Assembly: GCA_902984215.1 (NCBI GenBank)
Contig: CADWAF010004599.1
Span: 1 to 10,726, forward strand
Source: Willaertia magna
Taxonomy: Eukaryota > Heterolobosea > Eutetramitea > Acrasida > Naegleriidae
Length of the DNA stretch: 10,726 nt
Direction of reading: 5' to 3'
The notes under the pieces were generated by a model that was not told the origin of the DNA, searched no databases, and saw only the letters and a program-made list of their open reading frames with translations. Shown in pieces: positions 5,715 through 10,726 of the stretch (positions within the stretch are counted from its first letter, which is position 1; every line of letters starts with the position of its first letter). The position numbers were made by a program, and so were the translations under genes.

Positions 5715-5873
5715 TTAGTTTTTATCATTTTGTGTTTGAATAGAATTGGATGCTTGAGTTTGGTTTGAAAAAGCAGGTTGCAAATTAATAGGTTGTATAA
5801 ATGGTAGTATTGTTTGACTAAAGGGTAGAATAAACGGTGGTGTTGTTTGTTTTGTATTTTTCTTGGAGTTGAC
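5715..5873 (-). pseudogene. Orphan Gln/Pro/Asn-rich open segment abutting the transposon end
   Basis: On the minus strand a 52-codon open segment ends at TAA (5717-5715). It reads with biased composition: TTPPFILPFSQ, then LPFIQPINLQPAF and SNQTQASNSIQTQ. There is no ATG, and the frame is cut at its 5' side by a stop inside the left end of the Tc1-like relic. This looks like the tail of a gene whose front was displaced by that insertion, or an exon whose partner is not visible. Chance is possible at this length. Any function is unknown. Confidence 0.35.
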
Positions 5874-5930
5874 TCAAAAGTTATGTAGGTACATCTTTAA
5901 ATATTTTTTTTCAACAAATTTTTAAAAATA

Positions 5931-6009
5931 ATTAGTGTTCAATCACTCAAATTGAATGTTTTGAAAATTTTTGATTTTTTGGTGTTAATCATTTTATGAT
6001 TAGTGTTCA
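5931..6009 (+). repeat. 11-bp direct repeat in transposon left end
   Basis: ATTAGTGTTCA occurs at 5931-5941 and 5999-6009, 68 bp apart, between the terminal repeat and the transposase start. There is no matching copy near the right end. Confidence 0.6.
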
Positions 6010-6044
6010 GTTATAGTCATATAAATTTTTTGGCATTAAAAAAC

Positions 6045-7165
6045 ATGATTAAAGCAATAACACAGAAGAATAAACAAACTGAAACTTTAAAAAATAGAAT
6101 AGTTTCAATAAAAAAGTAAAAAGCTTTCTTAACAATGTTATTAAATAATGTTGAATTTAGCAATAGAAACATTATTAAAAAGTTTCAAGTATCAAAATTT
6201 TAAATTCGATACTGGAAGAAGAAATTATTAAATTTTAGCTTTCATGCTTCTAAAATTAGAATTTCTAAAAAATATTCAATTATTCAAAATAAAGTAATTA
6301 AGTATTGTGTTTTAAAACAAGTGAAGTCATTTTCAATAACTTTTTAAAAATTATCTCAATTACTGTCTTTTGCTAGGTTTCTACTTAGCAATTCCAGTAT
6401 TTATCATATTTTATCTTCTAATAGTATAAAAAGTTATACTATAAACACAAAAAAAAATTTACCTCCAATAACATTGAACATTATATTCGTCATATTAAAG
6501 CCATGGCTGAGTTAAGTTTAATCATAGATTGGAGCAAAATTAAGTTTTGTGACGAATCACACTTTGTTTCAAGAAGTTTATTTAGGTTAAAGGTATGTAG
6601 TAAAATTGGACAACGAATTTGTATTGTTAACAATATTTCACAAGAATTAAATAAGTCATATTCTTTTACATTGATGACTGCTTTGGATCAATTTGAATCC
6701 TTTATTGTTTATTCTTTAAAAAAAAATAACAATGACCAACATAATTTCTTCTCCTTTCTCAAGAACTGTGTTGAGAAAGGATATTTGTGTAGTGAAGATA
6801 TTTTCGTTTACGATAATGCAAGTTTTTACAAAGTAGAAGAAATCAAATACGCTATTTTTAACTTATTGAAAGATACTGATATTACTTTATACTTTTTACC
6901 AAAGTACTCACCAAAACTTAATTTCTGCGAAAATGTTTTTACTGTGATTAAAAGTAGATTATACAAAGAATATAACAAACAAAATGGCTCTTTTTTTGAG
7001 CAGATTTTAAAGTGTTGTTGGTCAATTTCACACAACATTTTACTTCGTATCTATGACTATTGTTTTTACAAGTTTAAGAGTAAACTTAGCAGAGACCTTG
7101 AAAAAAGCAACGCACAATCCGATCAAATTAATAAACGTGTTTTTACTGTGGCTCATGTTGTCTAA
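6045..7165 (+). pseudogene. Tc1/mariner-type transposase, broken, DD38E core
   Basis: The frame from ATG 6045 reads a helix-turn-helix-like part (EFSNRNIIKKFQVSKF, then RISKKYSIIQNKVIKY). It is broken by TAA at 6117, 6201 and 6345. The frame then shifts by one at the A run near 6449-6457 and runs open to 7165. The open part holds the whole DDE catalytic fold: CDESHF with Asp17, FVYDNASFY with Asp104, and YFLPKYSPKLNFCENVF with Glu143 (numbered from the Met at 6503). The spacing from Asp104 to Glu143 is 38 residues, not the usual 34. The enzyme family cuts and joins DNA at TA sites. The N-terminal DNA-binding half is disrupted, so this copy should be inactive. The conserved C-terminal part and its long open frame suggest fairly recent decay. 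Confidence 0.8.
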
Positions 7166-7325
7166 ATTGAGTCAAATAATTTACAATAAATTTTGTGCAT
7201 TGTTTTTTTTATCTTAAATTTCCTTTTGGGTTCGTCTTTCTTCCTTCACTTGCGTTTATTTTTTTGAAACCGACTGTAATGAAATATTTAATAATGTAAA
7301 TATTTATTATAGTATTCAAAAAGCA

Positions 7326-8030
7326 ATGATTTTTAAATTAAATAATATTGTATTGAATAATAATAATGAATATTATAATAAAAAGAAAGAATGGATGTCA
7401 AAATATTTAAATTTTAAATTATCTTTTTTAGAACAATTAAATCCTTTAACAAATAATAATACTATAAAAGAAGAAGATGAAAAGAATAAAGAATTTATAA
7501 ATAAAGAAGAATTCATTTTAGGGAAATGTAATGAATTTATATTAAAAAGAGTTTCTTCTGGTAAAGAATTAATTAAAGTACAAGAAATAATGGGAGATGC
7601 TTTTAATAGTGAAACTGATAATAATAGTAAAGAATTATCTTCTTTTTTACGTGATTCAATGATCATTGAAAAGAGTTATGAACAACATTTTAAAGAACGA
7701 AATGATTTAATTATCTTAACTATTGAAGAATTACAATTATCTAATAATAATCAACTTAAAGATAATAATAACTTTGTAGCTACAGCAGAAATGATATTAG
7801 GTAAACATGTTGCAAGTATACATAATGTAGGAACTAGAAAGAATTATCAACGTAAAGGATATGCTACTTATTTAATGATTGCTTTAATGGAAATTGCTAA
7901 AAGTAAAGGTTATGATAAAATTGTATTAGAAGCAACAGATAGTGGTAAATTTGTTTATTTAAAGTTAGGATTTGAAGAATTATTTGATTATTTAAGTTTT
8001 GTAACATTTAATAACTCAGTAATAAAATAA
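7326..8030 (+). CDS. GNAT-family N-acetyltransferase
   Basis: This 234-residue, intronless protein has an Asn/Lys-rich N-terminal half (residues 1-70) that is probably a lineage-specific extension. The GNAT core covers about 73-225. Motif A reads ASIHNVGTRKNYQRKGYAT (about 163-181), with the acetyl-CoA pyrophosphate loop Q/R-x-x-G-x-A at 175-180 (QRKGYA). It is followed by the helix YLMIALMEIAKSKGYDKIVLEA, and motif B has VYLKLGFEE (about 210-218). The enzyme transfers acetyl from acetyl-CoA to an amine; the substrate cannot be told from sequence. The motif A/B wording resembles bacterial-type small GNATs, so old transfer is possible, but its composition is that of the host. ATG 7326 is the first in frame, with context AAGCAATG. 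AATAAA overlaps the 3' end of the gene at 8021-8026. Confidence 0.88.
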   Translation: MIFKLNNIVLNNNNEYYNKKKEWMSKYLNFKLSFLEQLNPLTNNNTIKEEDEKNKEFINKEEFILGKCNEFILKRVSSGKELIKVQEIMGDAFNSETDNNSKELSSFLRDSMIIEKSYEQHFKERNDLIILTIEELQLSNNNQLKDNNNFVATAEMILGKHVASIHNVGTRKNYQRKGYATYLMIALMEIAKSKGYDKIVLEATDSGKFVYLKLGFEELFDYLSFVTFNNSVIK

Positions 8031-8037
8031 TTTTAAT

Positions 8038-10662
8038 TTGTTATATTTATTTGTTTACATTATCTATCAAGATTGGCAACAGTTCAACCAATGGAATGCT
8101 CGTAATCTAGAAGATGCAATTAAGAAATGCAAGTTGGATATGAAAAATATTCTTTTAACTATTTTAAAGGAAAGAAAAGATGCTTTCATAAAGAAAATTA
8201 ACAACTTGCAAACCAAGCACCCGTTCTCGTTTGTTTTTCAAAAAGAATGCTTGGATGTCTCAATTGAGGCATTATGCACAAATAATAACGAGACAGAATT
8301 TCCAATTAGATCCCACTTTAACAACATGTTTAATACTTTATTAGGAGATTCAGAGTTGGATCTCTCTCTCATTAAAAACAAGTTACCAGATAATTGGAAT
8401 TTCGAGGAAGTATCAGGAAAAGAAGTCAAATATTTTATTAAGAAATTGAAAAACTCTATGCAAGGCATAGACAACATTTCTGTACAACTACTTAAGTCAA
8501 TGAAGACTTCATCCTGTCAACTTCTAGCTAACCATTTCAACTTGTGGATTAAAGGTTTAAACATTCCATCTGAATTAAAGATGGGTATTCTTTTACCTTT
8601 ACCCAAGGTGGCCAAACCTCAATCCTTTAAAGATTTTAGACCCATTGTGGTGCTACCTGTTATTTATAGGTTGTTTTCTACAATTATTAACTCACAACTC
8701 ATGGAAGTATGTGAATCCAACAACCTAATTCATAATTGTCAACGTGGTTTCAGAAGAAAAGCTTCAACACTTGACCAATTAATTATTGTTAGAACTGTAA
8801 CTAGTCATTATATCCAGCTTAAGAAACAATTCTTTATCACTATACTGGACATTAAGAATGCTTACGGTTCAGTTCTATTTTCCAAATTTAAGGATATCCT
8901 TAATAGCATTAACATGAATGACTCCAATAATGAAGCTATTATGAATATGCTATTAGGACATAATATTAAGGTTTTAGTAAAAGGTAAATTATCTAATCAT
9001 TTTGATTCGTCATTGGGAGTCCCTCAAGGTGATCCCTCCAGTCCCCTCCTGTTTAACCTTTATTTTAATATAATAACCTCTAACATAGACCAGTACAAGG
9101 GTATGACATTTGATAACTTTACTATAACCATCCTTAAATACGCAGATGACATTATTGTTCTTACTAATACTTACCAAGAAATGAATAAAGTATTAGAACA
9201 ATTATACTTTTTAGCCTTACAGATTGGTATGCACTTTGCACCTACTAAATGCCTTAGTTGGAATCGTACGAATTCCAATAGAAAATCTTCTGCTAGTATT
9301 TATATTAATAATTGTAAAATTATTAACAACAATAGTTTAAACTATTTAGGTGCGATTTGCAATAAGAGATATGGCTGGTATGAGGGTGGTCGTAAACTAA
9401 TAGACAAAACCAAAAAAGTTTTAGCACTCACTAATTCCAAATTCGTTAGATTACACCAACTCACAGTCATTATAATGTCTAAATTAATATCACTACCTCG
9501 GTACCTATGCTCTATTGATGGAGTCAGTCCAACTACCTTAGATGACTTGGACAGAATTGTTAGTGTTTGGATTAGAAAAAGCATAGGACTTGACTACCAA
9601 TTATCAAAAGCAGTTATATTTGGAGATGACTCAATTAGAGGACTTGGAATTACAGCTCCTTCTGATTTAAGGGAAATTGAAAGCATGGCTGCTGTATTAA
9701 GATTTATTAACAACTCATCATACAACACCAAAGTCATATGTAGAAAAGCTTGGCTTTCTCCAATCAAAGATACTTTTTGGAAATTGGTTAAGAAATTTGC
9801 CAGGAAACATAATCTCTGGTTAAAAAACGAACAAGGTATTATACTTGAATCATCGTCCAAATTAGAAGAAGATTTCTTTTGGTTTGAAAAAGATGTGAAA
9901 ATTAAATCTATTAGAGAATTTATACTTACCATCAAAAGATCTAAAAAAACCATAACTTTCTTAGGTGAATTAGATATTAATAGGGAATGGTGGAATGGAT
10001 ACCAACATTTTTGGACTTCTCCCAAAATCTCTTACTTTAAACAAAGACTCGCCTTTGCGCATGTCCACAAAGCAGAAATACTTAGAGACATAGATGAGGA
10101 CTACTGGGTATGTGAAGAATGTGGACTTGAAGCAGATTGGGAACATGTATTTGTCAATTGTGACAGATGCATTCCAGAGAAATCAACATTATACAACACT
10201 TGGGATAATATACTCCCTTTCCACCTTAGATTTGTCCATGATAATCGTAACGAAACAGAGTTCCATCATGTTGGTTCTACGCACCAACAAGATATCGCTT
10301 TTATTAATGAATCAGGGCTTGGTCATGTTGGTTCTTCGCACCAACAAGACCTCGCTTCTAGCGCTAAACCTTTCTTATACATTATGGATCCAACTGGAAT
10401 TATTTGTAAAGAAGATATTCCAAATGCTTTCGACTTTGAATTACTGATAGAACAAATTTATTTACCATTCTATGTCTACATCGAAAATTGCTACAAGAAT
10501 GCTGATTGGAACAACAGACCTAAAAATAGAAAAAATTACAAAACAAAAAACTATGTTCCTAAAACCTCTACCTACTCATCTGCATGGAAACAGGTAGCTC
10601 AAAAGCAACAATTATTCAATAATAATACATCAACTAGAAACGAATTATTACCAAATTGCTAA
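8038..10662 (+). CDS. Non-LTR retrotransposon reverse transcriptase, 5'-truncated
   Basis: The frame has 874 codons without a stop. Position 8038 is TTG, not ATG; the first in-frame ATG is at 8140, and the frame is open from 8026. RT motifs appear in order (residue 1 at 8038): FKDFRPIVVLPVIYRLF (about 197-213), QRGFRRKASTLDQL (235-248), catalytic Asp271 in ILDIKNAYGS, LGVPQGDPSSPLLFNLYF (327-343) and YADD (368-371). A thumb-like region follows. A zinc finger C692-x2-C695-x7-H703-x4-C708 lies near the C-terminus. About 165 residues follow it, with a 19-residue repeat (HVGSxHQQDxA) and a basic tail. I see no restriction-like endonuclease motif there, so the endonuclease may have been N-terminal (APE type) and lost with the 5' end. 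All core RT residues are intact, so this copy could be young or its frame selected. Expression from here is doubtful. Confidence 0.92.
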   Translation: MLYLFVYIIYQDWQQFNQWNARNLEDAIKKCKLDMKNILLTILKERKDAFIKKINNLQTKHPFSFVFQKECLDVSIEALCTNNNETEFPIRSHFNNMFNTLLGDSELDLSLIKNKLPDNWNFEEVSGKEVKYFIKKLKNSMQGIDNISVQLLKSMKTSSCQLLANHFNLWIKGLNIPSELKMGILLPLPKVAKPQSFKDFRPIVVLPVIYRLFSTIINSQLMEVCESNNLIHNCQRGFRRKASTLDQLIIVRTVTSHYIQLKKQFFITILDIKNAYGSVLFSKFKDILNSINMNDSNNEAIMNMLLGHNIKVLVKGKLSNHFDSSLGVPQGDPSSPLLFNLYFNIITSNIDQYKGMTFDNFTITILKYADDIIVLTNTYQEMNKVLEQLYFLALQIGMHFAPTKCLSWNRTNSNRKSSASIYINNCKIINNNSLNYLGAICNKRYGWYEGGRKLIDKTKKVLALTNSKFVRLHQLTVIIMSKLISLPRYLCSIDGVSPTTLDDLDRIVSVWIRKSIGLDYQLSKAVIFGDDSIRGLGITAPSDLREIESMAAVLRFINNSSYNTKVICRKAWLSPIKDTFWKLVKKFARKHNLWLKNEQGIILESSSKLEEDFFWFEKDVKIKSIREFILTIKRSKKTITFLGELDINREWWNGYQHFWTSPKISYFKQRLAFAHVHKAEILRDIDEDYWVCEECGLEADWEHVFVNCDRCIPEKSTLYNTWDNILPFHLRFVHDNRNETEFHHVGSTHQQDIAFINESGLGHVGSSHQQDLASSAKPFLYIMDPTGIICKEDIPNAFDFELLIEQIYLPFYVYIENCYKNADWNNRPKNRKNYKTKNYVPKTSTYSSAWKQVAQKQQLFNNNTSTRNELLPNC
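10267..10357 (+). repeat. Two 34-bp direct repeats, each with a 7-bp hairpin
   Basis: Positions 10267-10300 and 10324-10357 match at 31 of 34 bases, with a 57-bp period (19 codons). Each copy contains TGTTGGT-7 nt-ACCAACA (10269-10289 and 10326-10346), so the RNA has two nearly identical stem-loops. In protein this repeats HVGSxHQQDxA. Confidence 0.85.
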
Positions 10663-10672
10663 ACCACTTACT

Positions 10673-10697
10673 ACCAAAAACACTGCGTGTTTTTGGT
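10673..10697 (+). other. Perfect 11-bp hairpin in retrotransposon 3' tail
   Basis: ACCAAAAACAC (10673-10683), loop TGC, GTGTTTTTGGT (10687-10697). It lies 10 bp after the stop codon and just before AATAAA (10700-10705). Such 3' stem-loops can be recognised by the element's own reverse transcriptase; here that is inferred from position. Confidence 0.8.
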
Positions 10698-10726
10698 TCA
10701 ATAAAAATCAACCCCTTATTTTTTTT

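Larger units (their letters stand above)
5869..7175 (+). mobile_element. Degenerate Tc1/mariner (IS630-type) transposon, about 1.3 kb
   Basis: The element is bounded by TTGACTCAA (5869-5877) and its reverse complement TTGAGTCAA (7167-7175). These enclose a relic transposase ending 2 bp before the right end repeat. The 1307-bp length is typical of the superfamily. No intact TA duplication remains: the right flank has TA after one A, but the left flank reads GGAG. An 11-bp direct repeat ATTAGTGTTCA (5931-5941 and 5999-6009) lies inside the left end and may be a transposase-binding subterminal repeat. Confidence 0.65.
8031..10726 (+). mobile_element. 5'-truncated non-LTR retrotransposon (LINE)
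   Basis: A single long reverse transcriptase frame fills the element, and the 3' tail ends in a hairpin, AATAAA and a T-rich string at the window edge. No 5' UTR, ORF1 or N-terminal endonuclease is seen. The open frame begins within 10 bp after the GNAT stop codon without an ATG, so the 5' side is truncated, the usual result of incomplete target-primed reverse transcription. The exact left junction cannot be placed (8026-8080). The right end and any target duplication may lie beyond the window. Confidence 0.8.

Noticed and set aside
6117..6347. Reassigned stop codon: all three in-frame breaks in the transposase are TAA
   Set aside because: The 874-codon RT frame has no internal TAA and all other genes end in TAA, so a variant code is not supported; a decaying AT-rich pseudogene explains it.
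10094..10447. Plus-strand 117-residue open frame inside the RT gene
   Set aside because: It is a shadow in another frame of the RT C-terminal region, and the RT frame carries the zinc-finger residues.
10130..10662. R2-type restriction-like endonuclease after the CCHC finger
   Set aside because: The residues after the finger show a repeat and a basic tail but no PD-(D/E)xK-like arrangement that I can see.

Overview
The window looks like a very A+T-rich, compact nuclear genome of a small invertebrate. A nematode or similar animal fits best, but this is not proven. The evidence is a eukaryotic elongator tRNA-Met without encoded CCA, AATAAA signals after most genes, and two very short introns (39 and 44 nt) with GTAAGT donors. 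It also includes an ETFRF1/LYRM5-type LYR protein, a KIX-domain protein, E2F-like palindromes and a secreted Gly/Tyr/Trp-rich peptide. Other AT-rich eukaryotes are not excluded. There is no bacterial-style operon signal.

Left part (1-3100): the 5' part of an F-box-like gene runs off the left edge on the minus strand. It is followed upstream by a 23-bp perfect inverted repeat carrying two E2F-type palindromes and by a 189-bp MITE-like element flanked by TA. Next come a secreted Gly-rich peptide gene (+), a 98-residue stand-alone KIX protein (-) and a secreted, probably GPI-anchored glycoprotein (-).

Middle part (3100-5870): this holds tRNA-Met(CAT) (-) and a two-exon LYR-motif gene, ETFRF1/LYRM5-like (-), whose first exon appears out of phase by one base at a run of ten A. 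A divergent unknown gene (+) follows. Two minus-strand genes are then fused head to tail with no spacer (TAA|ATG): a spliced Cys/His protein and a Lys/Glu-rich protein with an EF-hand-like loop.

Right part (5870-10726): a dead 1.3-kb Tc1/mariner (IS630-type) transposon has a DD38E catalytic core, three in-frame stops and a frameshift. An intact GNAT acetyltransferase gene (+) follows. Last is a 5'-truncated non-LTR retrotransposon with an intact reverse transcriptase, a C-terminal CCHC finger, two duplicated hairpins in the coding region and a perfect 11-bp hairpin in its 3' tail.

The genes do not form an obvious pathway. The window reads as single compact housekeeping and lineage-specific genes with mobile elements between them. 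No clear new defence or metabolic system is visible. The best leads are the stand-alone KIX gene, the zero-spacer gene pair, the paired E2F palindromes and the hairpin architecture of the retrotransposon.
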